Source of the DNA: JARROD01 sp037384225
GTDB lineage: Bacteria > Pseudomonadota > Gammaproteobacteria > Pseudomonadales > Cellvibrionaceae
Assembly (NCBI GenBank): GCA_037384225.1
Contig: JARROD010000192.1
Location: 1 to 15,825, forward strand
Direction: 5' to 3'
DNA: 15,825 bases
Made by a program: the position numbers and the translations under genes. This document shows positions 1-7,338 of this stretch, piece after piece; positions within the stretch are counted from its first letter, which is position 1; every line of letters begins with the position of its first letter. The notes below the pieces were generated by a model. The model was not told where the DNA came from, searched no databases, and saw only the letters and a list, made by a program, of their open reading frames with translations.

Positions 1-2
1 CC

Positions 3-290
3 CCCTGTGTCGAGGTGGGTTGGCGGTTAGCGGCAAAACACTGGGGTAACGGCTACGCCACTGAAGCCGCGCGCGTCGCGCTTGGCGTTGGTTTTGAGCA
101 GCTTGCATTAACAGACATTGTATCGTTTACCACTATAGGCAACGTCCGCTCACGTGCAGTAATGGAACGGCTCGGTATGCGCGACACAGGAGAAACATTT
201 GAGCACCCAAATGTTCCGGTAGGTAACGCACTTCGCGAGCACTGCCTTTATCGGATATCGCTTGAGCAGTGGCAGGCAAATAACGCATAA
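3..290 (+). CDS. GNAT acetyltransferase, RimJ/RimL type (5' truncated by window edge)
   Basis: This is the C-terminal part of a GCN5-related N-acetyltransferase, which moves an acetyl group from acetyl-CoA to an amine of a protein, antibiotic or small molecule. The frame is open to the left edge, so the true start lies outside the window; the GTG at 15 is only the first possible internal start. Visible motifs are VGWRLAAKHWGNGYATEAA, which holds the acetyl-CoA pyrophosphate loop (HWGNGYA), followed by the conserved NVRSRAVMERLGM helix typical of RimJ/RimL-like enzymes. The end, with a basic LYRISLEQW stretch, looks natural, with TAA at 288-290. Substrate cannot be told from the sequence. It sits at the start of a repeat-rich accessory zone, where stand-alone GNAT genes are common passengers. 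Confidence 0.85.
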   Translation, partial: PCVEVGWRLAAKHWGNGYATEAARVALGVGFEQLALTDIVSFTTIGNVRSRAVMERLGMRDTGETFEHPNVPVGNALREHCLYRISLEQWQANNA

Positions 291-568
291 CCCCGCCATT
301 AACCCCACCGTTGCACAAACCCTCCCTGCATCCGCCAGCAAAGCCACCAGGATTTCGGCTTCCTCCAGGTAACGGAATTCATCCACCTCGGCCGTCCCCA
401 GGATTTCAAGGTGTCGTTTTTTGTGGAAGCAAATGACACCTTTGCCCCATCCGCCGTACGTTTTCTCAATTCGATATGCAAAATACCAAGCGTATAGGAA
501 TAATCAAAAGGTTGTCTGGCTGGATCAAAACTGGGATAGTAGCTTTACCCTATCGTTGCATAAATTTT
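291..568. other. Gap between GNAT and ZIP genes with open frames on both strands
   Basis: No gene is recognised in this gap. Positions about 310-500 are open on both strands. The minus frame reads protein-like text such as RHLEILGTAEVDEFRYLEE and is bounded upstream by a TGA near 500. The opposite plus frame reads VTEFIHLGRPQDFKVSFF and ends at a TAG near 502. Neither has a convincing start or ribosome binding site, so this may be a gene remnant with an uncertain strand. The last 22 bases (547-568) are repeated exactly at 1958-1979. Confidence 0.3.
547..568 (+). repeat. 22-bp direct repeat, copy 1
   Basis: The core CCCTATCGTTGCATAAA, with flanking bases, is identical over 22 bases at 547-568 and 1958-1979. 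Copy 1 abuts the ATG of the ZIP gene, where a ribosome binding site would be expected. A looser relative (CCCCACCGTTGCACAAA) follows the GNAT stop near 303-319. The origin is unknown. Confidence 0.7.
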
Positions 569-1285
569 ATGAATGACTTGCTTCAAATTACGGTATTGAC
601 ACTCATCGCAGGGCTCGCAATGCCAATCGGGGCGTCGATTGCTGCGGTCGAGCGAATCCGTCCGCGCTGGCTGGAAAACGAAGTTCGCCACAGTGTAATC
701 GCCTTTGGTGGAGGAGCGCTTCTGGCGGCCGTTGCGCTGGTTCTCGTTCCCGAGGGCGTACGTAATTTATCTCTGCTGAAGATTGTTGCCTGCTTTGCAG
801 GTGGAGGAGTCATATTCATGATTCTCGATAAGCGTTTGGCGGCGGCCGACACCCCGATTAGTCAGCTAATTGCCATGTTATCCGATTTTCTGCCAGAGGC
901 TTTAGCGCTTGGAGCGACCTTCGCCCATTCTCAAGAGGCTGGACTGCTTCTGGCCGGAATCATTACCCTCCAAAATGTGCCTGAAAGCTTCAACGCATAC
1001 AGGGAAATCAAGTTATCGACACATTACCGTAGGCTACAAATCATAGGCACCTTTACCCTGATAGCCTTATTGGGCCCGATTGCAGGCATCTCCGGATACT
1101 TCGTGCTTTCGGGATATCCGCAAGTCCTTTCCGGTACCATGCTGTTTGCCGCGGGTGGCATTCTGTACCTTATTTTTCAAGACATTGCACCACAGTCCAA
1201 ACTGAAGAAACACTGGGCGCCCCCCTTGGGCGCTGTTGCTGGCTTTTTGCTGGGTGTAATGGGAAAAGTCATGATTGACGCTTAA
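569..1285 (+). CDS. ZIP-family divalent metal transporter
   Basis: The 238-residue polytopic inner-membrane protein resembles ZIP transporters, which import zinc, iron or manganese. About eight hydrophobic segments are visible. Segment 4 carries DFLPEALALG (D106, P109, E110) and segment 5 carries LQNVPESFNAYRE (N136, P138, E139). These match the paired metal-site helices of ZIP proteins (consensus HNxPEG), but the usual first histidine is replaced, so metal preference is uncertain. A longer frame opens at ATG 476. The start at 569 (MNDLLQITVL) is preferred because the family begins directly at the first membrane helix and the extra 31 residues look like read-through of the upstream gap. No clear Shine-Dalgarno precedes it. 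The secreted hypothetical gene follows 27 bp later and may be co-transcribed. Confidence 0.8.
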   Translation: MNDLLQITVLTLIAGLAMPIGASIAAVERIRPRWLENEVRHSVIAFGGGALLAAVALVLVPEGVRNLSLLKIVACFAGGGVIFMILDKRLAAADTPISQLIAMLSDFLPEALALGATFAHSQEAGLLLAGIITLQNVPESFNAYREIKLSTHYRRLQIIGTFTLIALLGPIAGISGYFVLSGYPQVLSGTMLFAAGGILYLIFQDIAPQSKLKKHWAPPLGAVAGFLLGVMGKVMIDA

Positions 1286-1312
1286 CACCTATACCCTACA
1301 GAGAATCACCGC

Positions 1313-1945
1313 ATGAAAACGATCGCCAGCTTCCTTTTGCTGTTTGTCTTCTCCTCAGTTGGATTTACAGCAACCGATGCGCTGAAAAATCAAGAGGACG
1401 ATATTCGAGAGACAGTGTTTCGCTGGCAGTTTGAGCACAACGCCTCTGGGCAACAACAAAAGGCCAAAGCTTATTACTTGCAGATAGGAGAGAAAGACGA
1501 CCCGTCAGACGTATTCATAAAACGTTTCGATGAGCACAAGCCGCCTGTTCGGAAAGCTTCTGCCTGCACTGCTGATGCAATCAATGGCGTACGTGACAAA
1601 AAGACAGGAGAAAAAGGCTTACTTTTTCGCGCCACAAGTATCGAATGGAAATCCGCGACCGAGGTTAAGATGAAAGGCGGATACTACGAGGGAGGTTTGA
1701 GTGCCACAGGAAATATACCCAAAGCGTTTGAGATTTAGGCCTTCAGAGTGCGTCAATTTTTGTTCCTGGCAAGGAGCGACGACGCCGCGTGGCGGGCCCC
1801 ACGGTAGGAGGAGCGACGCGGCCAGGGGCAAAAAGGGGCGTGCTCTGGAGTCCTAAATCTCAAACGCTTTGGGTATACATACACCGTGAAAAAAGAAAAT
1901 GGTAAATGGAAGGTAACGGGTCAAAGAATGCACTGGATTTCGTAA
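1313..1945 (+). pseudogene. Secreted hypothetical protein split by a MITE-like insertion
   Basis: The gene starts with a signal peptide (MKTIASFLLLFVFSSVGFTATDA) and reads 141 residues to a TAG at 1736-1738 that lies inside the inserted element at 1716-1875. The original C-terminus continues after the insertion, from 1878, as YTVKKENGKWKVTGQRMHWIS with a TAA at 1943-1945. Removing the element plus one TA target copy (162 bp) rejoins GGYYEGGLSATGN directly to TYTVKKENGKW in frame, giving about 156 residues. The closing VKKENGKWKVTGQ is a typical last strand of NTF2-like or DUF-type secreted proteins. No family is recognised and function is unknown. Because the insertion length is a multiple of three, only the stop codon within the element truncates the product. 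Confidence 0.8.
1716..1875. mobile_element. MITE-like element, TA target duplication (copy 1, full)
   Basis: This is a 160-bp non-autonomous element with 24-bp perfect terminal inverted repeats (outer bases TACCCAAAGCGTTTGAG at both ends), flanked by TA at 1714-1715 and 1876-1877. A TA duplication is the hallmark of IS630/Tc1-mariner transposition, so an IS630-type transposase is the likely mover; none is in the window. The interior is GC-rich, with its own partial palindromes (CGTGGCGGGCCCCACG around 1788-1803). It interrupts a coding sequence and the exact pre-insertion reading frame can be rebuilt. A diverged copy lies at 11130-11264 in the opposite orientation. Confidence 0.85.
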
Positions 1946-1957
1946 GACTACAATTTA

Positions 1958-1979
1958 ACCCTATCGTTGCATAAATTTT
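1958..1979 (+). repeat. 22-bp direct repeat, copy 2
   Basis: This is an exact copy of 547-568, starting 12 bp after the stop of the split hypothetical gene. An ATTTAAC heptamer overlaps its left edge (1953-1959) and a GTTAAAC heptamer lies at about 2050-2056. Together these give a faint resemblance to the outer boxes of an integron attC site. The inner stem does not pair well, so an attC call is not supported. Confidence 0.6.
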
Positions 1980-2086
1980 CGAGCTCTTGCAAAAAGCCAC
2001 GAGCCATTGCGTCGCTTTCGCTCCTCCATGGTTACCGCTGCCACCAGACGTTAAACTTTTTTCAAAACAAAATTCAAAAAAACGAA

Positions 2087-2709
2087 ATGAAAATGAAAAA
2101 TCTATTTATAGCATTGAGCATAATCCTGATTAATTTTTCCGTAGAAGTACATGCTAGCACGCCAGAGAAAATACTGATTGTAGCCTCAAATCTTAATGAC
2201 ATGGGGGACCCGGAAAAGCACGATGCCAGGAATAACCTCTGGGAGTACGCACCTCCATATCATATCTTCGTCTCCCATGGATATGATGTAGACTTTGTTT
2301 CCCCTCACGGAGGTTCAGTGCCGTTCATGATGGACCCTCTGGGTATCAGTAGCTATACTATTAAATAGGCAGTTGCGGGCACGGCGCCAGGGCGTTTGCT
2401 AACGTAAAGCTGAGCAATGGAAAATTTCTGGTTCAAGGAAAGCGAGTTGCAGGCTTCCCGGATGCGACGGAAAAACAAAAATCCTGGGCGAAACAAGGTA
2501 CACTGTTGCCATTTTTCGTTGAAAAACAACTTCGCAAAAACGGAGCAATTATAGTCAATAAAGACAACATTTCCAACAAGCACGATGTTATCGCTGATAA
2601 ACGCATTGTCTCCACAATGTTCCTGCCATCAGCCGCACTGGTCGCCAAGGAAATGATCACTCTTTTAGACCGCGACGACAACAAACCTAACACCTATACG
2701 GTGGAATAG
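2087..2709 (+). pseudogene. DJ-1/PfpI family protein, secreted, internally deleted
   Basis: The first part (2087-2368, MKMKNLFIALSIILINFSVEVHA signal peptide, then PEKILIVASNLNDMGD, NLWEYAPPYHIF, GYDVDFVSPHGG and DPLGISSYTIK) matches the N-terminal half of the large Hsp31/ThiJ-like DJ-1 proteins. It stops at TAG 2366. Downstream, in another frame up to TAG 2707, the C-terminal half continues: FANVKLSNGKFLVQGKRVAGFPDATE, then LLPFFVEKQLRKNGAI and DKRIVSTMFLPSAALVAKEM. Between them, the roughly 60 residues that normally carry the GGHG loop are missing. The nucleophile-elbow region (AVCHG in relatives) survives only as a frameshifted trace near 2368-2390. Active members act as glyoxalase, deglycase or chaperone proteins; this copy cannot be active. 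The ATG at 2087 or 2093 is natural, placed before the signal peptide. Confidence 0.82.
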
Positions 2710-2711
2710 AT

Positions 2712-3134
2712 ATGGCATTTCCAGTTGAAGAGAAATTTATTGAAAAAGCCGAGGCGGAACTGGGTGTCAAGTTCCCCGAATCATTTCGAAATAAAATGAT
2801 GAAACTCAACGGAGGGAGTGTACAGTTCCCAAATGAGGAAGAAGTGGCTGAGGATGAAGTGGGTTATTATGAACTGCACCCGTTCTACGACACATCAGAC
2901 AAGAAAAGAATAAAAAGAACCTGTAATAGTATTGTCCATGAAACAAAAACATATCGTGACCAATACGGGCTGCCTCAAAATTTGATTGTCCTCGCTGATA
3001 GTGACGGCGACCTGCTCGTTTACAAAATCGAAGAAAACGGAAAAATAGATCCCAGAGTTTATTGGCTCGACCCTGATACTGAGGAGCTGGTAATTGCCGC
3101 TAACGATTTTAGCGAACTAAAAGAAGACGTATAA
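2712..3134 (+). CDS. SUKH (SMI1/KNR4) domain protein, immunity-type
   Basis: This is an intact 140-residue cytosolic acidic protein. The N-terminal stretch ELGVKFPESFRNKMMKLNGG is the classic SMI1/KNR4 opening helix, LIVLADSDGDLLVYKI is the central strand pair, and VYWLDPDTEEL with NDFSEL closes the domain. Bacterial SUKH proteins are best known as immunity partners of polymorphic or contact-dependent toxins (established for the superfamily), though some have unknown housekeeping roles. It starts 2 bp after the stop of the DJ-1 pseudogene, suggesting the two were co-transcribed. No nuclease-type toxin or secretion-associated gene lies next to it, so it is an orphan here. Its coding sequence is intact although both neighbours are decayed, which hints at continued selection or recent arrival. 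Confidence 0.85.
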   Translation: MAFPVEEKFIEKAEAELGVKFPESFRNKMMKLNGGSVQFPNEEEVAEDEVGYYELHPFYDTSDKKRIKRTCNSIVHETKTYRDQYGLPQNLIVLADSDGDLLVYKIEENGKIDPRVYWLDPDTEELVIAANDFSELKEDV

Positions 3135-3633
3135 TTCCCATTTAAATATGAAATGGATATTCCTAATGAATTTAGAATAAATGGATTTTTACGGTTCTTC
3201 CACAACGATATCCAAAAAAGTCACTGCCTTACCCTATGAAAAAATTATGCCCGTCCCAAACGACATCACACAAATGACCAAGTAGGTCCTCCAGGCCAGG
3301 GGATAGGATTGGGGGCGAACATCAAGCGACATCGATGGCACCCAACGGCGGGCACCACCGAAGGTAGACTGTTCGCCCCCAATCCTATCCCCTGGCCTGG
3401 AGGGCCGGTCTCGACACGTGGCAGCATCGTCTAAAAAAACCTATTGAGTGACCGAAGCACTTGCTTGGTTTATTAACACTCCACTTCTATGATAATGTTC
3501 AAAAATATCACCAAAGCATCTGACACACAGGTATTAAATTACTGAGGCGACGTCAACCTCCACACCCCAAGCCAATAAAAATTAAAAATTTGAATACTCT
3601 CGCGTTCTGTTACTTTCTTAAAGGGGTTAACGA
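3135..3633. other. Intergenic stretch with inverted repeat and a short truncated frame
   Basis: There is no recognisable intact gene here. A 34-codon frame at 3181-3285 (MDFYGSSTTISKKVTALPY...) stops exactly at the edge of the inverted repeat at 3285-3406 and may be the front of a gene truncated by it. From 3407 to about 3615 the sequence is AT-rich and featureless, up to the ribosome binding site of the SoxYZ remnant. Confidence 0.4.
3285..3406. repeat. 122-bp element with 36-bp inverted repeats
   Basis: The left arm 3288-3320 and right arm 3371-3403 are perfect 33-base reverse complements (outer bases CCTCCAGGCCAGGGGATAGG). They extend to 36 bases with one mismatch, around a 50-base loop. 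The arms are far more GC-rich than their surroundings and there is no T-tract, so a simple terminator is unlikely. It resembles a small non-autonomous palindromic element; no target duplication is obvious. Confidence 0.75.
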
Positions 3634-4357
3634 ATGTCAGTCAGAATAAAGGCAGCGGTTTCTTTCTGTATCACGCTTCTATATACCCTTCCCTTGCTTA
3701 GTCACGGCTGACCAAGCAAAGACCATAAAAGAACCCCATACCTACCGAACCAGCAACTACAAGTTAGTGTCACGGCCAATAGGGAACAATCCAACGACGT
3801 GTATATCAGAAAAATACTTGGTCGTTGTTAACAACCCTTCCCCCGTGGTGGTCGTGTTCACCCTGTCGAGGCAGACGGGCCTGGCGAGTATCGCCACCAG
3901 AATTCGAGTCAACGCATACAGCGATGTCAGAGCGATTGCGGAAACCAGTGACGGGCAGCTGCATATGGCGAAAAATTTTGTAAAGGCATCGGGAGGCTGC
4001 TCGGCGCCGGCAGGCACTAATGATGAGGAGGCTGAAAAAAGGCGTGGAAAAATGAAACTGCGCCAACAAAAACAGGGGGATCTGATGCAGTTGCAGTTAC
4101 TCATCAGCCATCCCAACAACAGTGGTTTGCAGATTGATCAGATAAGCCGCCTGTGGATTCCAGCCGACTATGTCAACGACGTCCGCATTTTCTTCAATAG
4201 CGATGAAATTATTTCCTTTAGCGGCGGTATATCCATGAGTGAGAATCCGTCGATTCGATTCTATTTCAAACCGGATAAAAAAGGTACTTTACTGGCGGAG
4301 ATCAAAGACTCCAAGGGGCGTGAATACCGTGACAGCTGGCCGCTGGCAAACCCCTAA
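3634..4357 (+). pseudogene. SoxYZ-like carrier protein (quinoprotein dehydrogenase-associated type), decayed
   Basis: The readable part (about 3811-4357) contains a SoxY-like half ending in HMAKNFVKASGGCSAPAG and a SoxZ-like half (MQLQLLISHPNNSG to GREYRDSWPL). This is the order found in the fused SoxYZ-like proteins that accompany quinoprotein dehydrogenases. Members are periplasmic and carry a substrate or cofactor on the cysteine of the GGCS motif, which is still present. The front is broken. A good ribosome binding site (AAGGGG at about 3621-3626) and ATG 3634 begin a signal peptide (MSVRIKAAVSFCITLLY...) that hits TGA at 3709. The same frame then gives EQSNDVYIRK near 3784-3813, and a one-base shift is needed to enter LVVVNNPSPVVVVF. 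Roughly 80 residues of the usual N-terminus are also absent. No methanol or alcohol dehydrogenase gene is nearby. Confidence 0.8.
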
Positions 4358-4370
4358 CGTGCATATCACG

Positions 4371-4457
4371 TAACTTCTCAATAACCCGTGGTAAGCACAG
4401 TGTCAGGCGGATGGCCGCCGAATCGAAGGCACAATACCCCGGGTTATTGAGAAGTTA
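4371..4457. repeat. 87-bp palindromic repeat, full copy
   Basis: The ends TAACTTCTCAATAACCC (4371-4387) and its exact reverse complement (4441-4457) pair over 17 bases, and over 23 with one mismatch. A second small palindrome (GGCGGATGGCCGCC) lies in the middle. It sits between the stop of the SoxYZ remnant (4357) and the convergent stop of the M48-like gene (4484), where its hairpin could act as a two-way transcription stop. Four half-copies of the same family occur in the window. Confidence 0.8.
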
Positions 4458-4483
4458 TTCCGTGCCCGTTCCTTAGCATGTCC

Positions 4484-7096
4484 CTAATGTGTTTCCCGAT
4501 ACAACTTCAATGGCTTCAACCCCATACGTTGTTCGACCCTGCTACAGATTTCCGCCAGTCTGCCTAATCTATAGCCGTAATATTCGTATAGCGCGGATTC
4601 GAGCTGCTTGGCCAACCCCACCAATATCAAAGGGGGCAGATCATAGATACTGGACGTCATTTCTCCGGTTCTGGCGAGTATCACATCGCACAATGATTGC
4701 TCTTCTCCCGTATCGTTGGAAACAGTGATTGAACGGGAAATCTCCACAATTTTCAGCATCTGTTGGGCGCAGTTATTGGCCTGCTCCTTCAATAACAACT
4801 GTGCTTTACCCAACCAATCTGATTCAAGCAACCAGGGCTCCGATTTTTTACCCGATAATGTGCCTATCATAAAGCGGTACAATTGCAACTGTTGCAGTAG
4901 CGCCTGGAGTTCCGTCATCTTCTGCAACGTGGAAAAATAGCGCTTGGCAACCTTTCTTTCCCCGTCATGCATGTTGGGAAACGTCAGTTTGATGCGCTGG
5001 AGGAACATTCGGTCTACCTGATGCAGCCGTTCGGTGAGACTTTTAAGCGCATTGTTGGCATTTTTCATAGCATCATCGACACAGGCTTTTTGCGTCGAGA
5101 CAAAACCAAAGTGCTTGGCGTCGACGGCTATGCCCGCCTTCACATAACATTCGCCCAGGTATTTATGCTGAACATCCGCCAGTTCCATGGGAAAATGCTT
5201 CTGGTTTTCCCGATATTCCATCAGTTTTTGCCGAATCCAATCGATGATTTGTTGAGGATTCAGGCCCACCAGTTCCTCATCCGAAACCTCATCAAAGGCT
5301 AAAATCCGCTGCTCTAAGCGGCTGCCCATATAATCAGCCAATGCAATTTCGGCGCTCTCCATAGACTCATTCAGCTCCAGTATCTGGCTGTTGTCGACCA
5401 CGAAGCGTTCCGGGTTAAGCCCTTTATTATGCAAATTCTCATCGCTTATGTACGCATCCAAACCGCCGCTTTGATATTCTTCGGCGGTGACTTCCGCACA
5501 AAGTCCCTCAAAATTTTTAAACAAATCGGCGCCGTTAATAAGGGCGTTACTATTGGCATAACAAAGACCCCGGCGCCCCTGCGCTTCCACCTTGTTTACA
5601 CGATCGACATCGTCGGGATGAGCATGTGCGCCCACATTTAAGGCGGCTGCACTTTCGAGCGCAATATTTTGTGTACCCGGATTCTGAAAACCCATATCTT
5701 GATACGTGGGGTGTTGAAAGGGGAATGGCTCCTGTTCAACGACAAGCCTGTTGCGCGTCGCTGCGTCCATTTGGTTCAGCACCCAGCCAATGGCCGCGGG
5801 AAGATCGGCCAGCAATTTACGGTGCGTCCAGGCCCGGGCATTCATTTCCAGCACCTGCTGTCTGGCAGCGGCCAACGCCACCAGGGTTTTGGTATTGGCA
5901 ACAAATACTTTGCTGCCACTGGCCGTGGCTCCGTAATAATCTGCATTAAAGTCCAATTTGCGCGCGGTGAATGCCGTGATATGCCGATTCAGCACCCACA
6001 AACCATACAACAGTAGACTCGTGCCTGAAAAGCCTCTCTGTACCCAGTCAGCCAGAGTGCGAACACTGCGGTAACGGCTATGCTGGATAAAATCTTCAAG
6101 CCTATTATCCCAGAGGTCGAAGTCAAAAACGCGCTTGGCTAACCAGGCGTTGACGTAATGGATAATGCAATAGGTCTGAAAAGTGGCGGCGCCGGTGCAA
6201 TAACTCAACGGTTGAGCGAATGCAGCGGCCAGCTCGCGCTTGTTCATGGCCAGTACCAGGGGCAACCCAATCGTCAATTGATAGCGCCTGTGAAACACGC
6301 CCGCTACACCGCCAACGGGGCTCACCTCAGCACGCACCGTATTATTAACACAAATGCGCGTGGGGTAAGGCACCCCCATACGATCACACAGCTCTTCCAC
6401 CAGTGCAAAAAACGCCGGCGACTCCTCGCGCCAGAGTGCCGTCCCACTCCATTGGGAGCGCTTGGCGAAAACCGGCTTGAGTAAAAATAACAGCAGTAAC
6501 AATTGCACAATAGCCAGAGAAACTGCCAACGTCAGCGTAAACGCATTATAGGTTTCATCGCCAAATGCGATGGCGGCCAGAGACCACACATCCCCCACCA
6601 GGCCGACCAATAGCAGTATGACAACGCTGGCGTATAAAGCAGGCACCAGCAGCCCTGGCAGGGCTCCGGTCAAGGTCATTAGCAAAGGACTCGATAAATA
6701 AAACGGCATGGCAGGCGGGTTGATATTCTCGCTCAACAAGGTGTTAACCTTATGGCTGGATCCGCCAACCGCTGATGCCGCCGTTCGGGCAGATGCGGCA
6801 GAGGGCCTGACAGTGCGCACAGGAGGGGGCGGCACTTTTGCGTTGCCGGGTGCGGGCTGGCGAACGGATTGTGCCATCACCTTTAACCCCAGCCTGGAAA
6901 AAACCAGGGAAATCTTTTTCGCATCCTCCACGTTAATGGCTTTTTTCAGAACCGTGCCTTTTCTGAGCATAGCCGTTGCCTGCCGCTCGGTGACACCAAA
7001 CCGCTGGTTTAAACGCTGAATAACCCGCTCCGCGCTCAACCCGCTCAGCAACTGCCCGGTGGACACCATGTTTACACGCCGGATATCGTTAGCCAT
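4484..7096 (-). CDS. Large membrane-bound M48-like peptidase homologue with lost zinc site
   Basis: This is an intact 870-residue protein. Residues 10-78 form a small N-terminal helical domain (LSAERVIQRLNQRFGV, then FSRLGLKVMAQ) followed by a Pro/Ala-rich linker. Two or three membrane segments lie at about 132-170 and 186-210. Residues 220-400 align by eye with M48 metalloproteases: GVPYPTRICVNN, then LTIGLPLVLAMNKRELAA. Where M48 enzymes have AHExGH, this protein has AQPLSY (residues 294-299), so both zinc histidines and the catalytic glutamate are gone. The third-ligand motif ExxAD is DFNAD (D382-D386). Another hydrophobic segment is at about 358-372, followed by a roughly 450-residue, mostly soluble and partly coiled C-terminal region. 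Start ATG 7096 has only a weak AGAG upstream. A CACACAGTGTG palindrome lies at 7169-7179 in the upstream region. Confidence 0.75.
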   Translation of the reverse strand: MANDIRRVNMVSTGQLLSGLSAERVIQRLNQRFGVTERQATAMLRKGTVLKKAINVEDAKKISLVFSRLGLKVMAQSVRQPAPGNAKVPPPPVRTVRPSAASARTAASAVGGSSHKVNTLLSENINPPAMPFYLSSPLLMTLTGALPGLLVPALYASVVILLLVGLVGDVWSLAAIAFGDETYNAFTLTLAVSLAIVQLLLLLFLLKPVFAKRSQWSGTALWREESPAFFALVEELCDRMGVPYPTRICVNNTVRAEVSPVGGVAGVFHRRYQLTIGLPLVLAMNKRELAAAFAQPLSYCTGAATFQTYCIIHYVNAWLAKRVFDFDLWDNRLEDFIQHSRYRSVRTLADWVQRGFSGTSLLLYGLWVLNRHITAFTARKLDFNADYYGATASGSKVFVANTKTLVALAAARQQVLEMNARAWTHRKLLADLPAAIGWVLNQMDAATRNRLVVEQEPFPFQHPTYQDMGFQNPGTQNIALESAAALNVGAHAHPDDVDRVNKVEAQGRRGLCYANSNALINGADLFKNFEGLCAEVTAEEYQSGGLDAYISDENLHNKGLNPERFVVDNSQILELNESMESAEIALADYMGSRLEQRILAFDEVSDEELVGLNPQQIIDWIRQKLMEYRENQKHFPMELADVQHKYLGECYVKAGIAVDAKHFGFVSTQKACVDDAMKNANNALKSLTERLHQVDRMFLQRIKLTFPNMHDGERKVAKRYFSTLQKMTELQALLQQLQLYRFMIGTLSGKKSEPWLLESDWLGKAQLLLKEQANNCAQQMLKIVEISRSITVSNDTGEEQSLCDVILARTGEMTSSIYDLPPLILVGLAKQLESALYEYYGYRLGRLAEICSRVEQRMGLKPLKLYRETH

Positions 7097-7268
7097 GAAA
7101 ATATCTCTAGGTTCTACGGTCCAGAAACTGGTTCTATTATTTACTGAGAATATGAATATAAGCTAGAGCACACAGTGTGACGTATGACTCATTTCATAGA
7201 TTTATATGCCATTTATCGGGATTTGTCTAACATCCCCCTTCGCAAAGAGCCATCAGCGGTTTTTAGAG

Positions 7269-7319
7269 TAACTTCTCAATAAGCCGGGGTATTTTTGCCT
7301 TCGATCCGGCGGCCATCCG
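7269..7319 (+). repeat. Half-copy of the 87-bp palindromic repeat
   Basis: It begins TAACTTCTCAATAAGCC and follows the reverse complement of the full copy through GGCGGCCATCCG with only a few differences, then diverges. Its right border carries GGAGG at 7319-7323, just ahead of the antitoxin gene. Confidence 0.75.
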
Positions 7320-7338
7320 GAGGTAGTTGCCCAGACAA

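Noticed and set aside
1953..2056. Integron attC site
   Set aside because: Outer heptamers fit loosely, but the inner arms do not form a proper stem and no integrase is seen; kept only as an idea linked to the 22-bp repeat.
3288..3403. Intrinsic transcription terminator
   Set aside because: The stem is far too long, the loop is 50 bases, and no T-tract follows either arm.
4967..5302. 111-codon plus-strand frame inside the M48-like gene
   Set aside because: Shadow frame on the opposite strand of a long intact gene.
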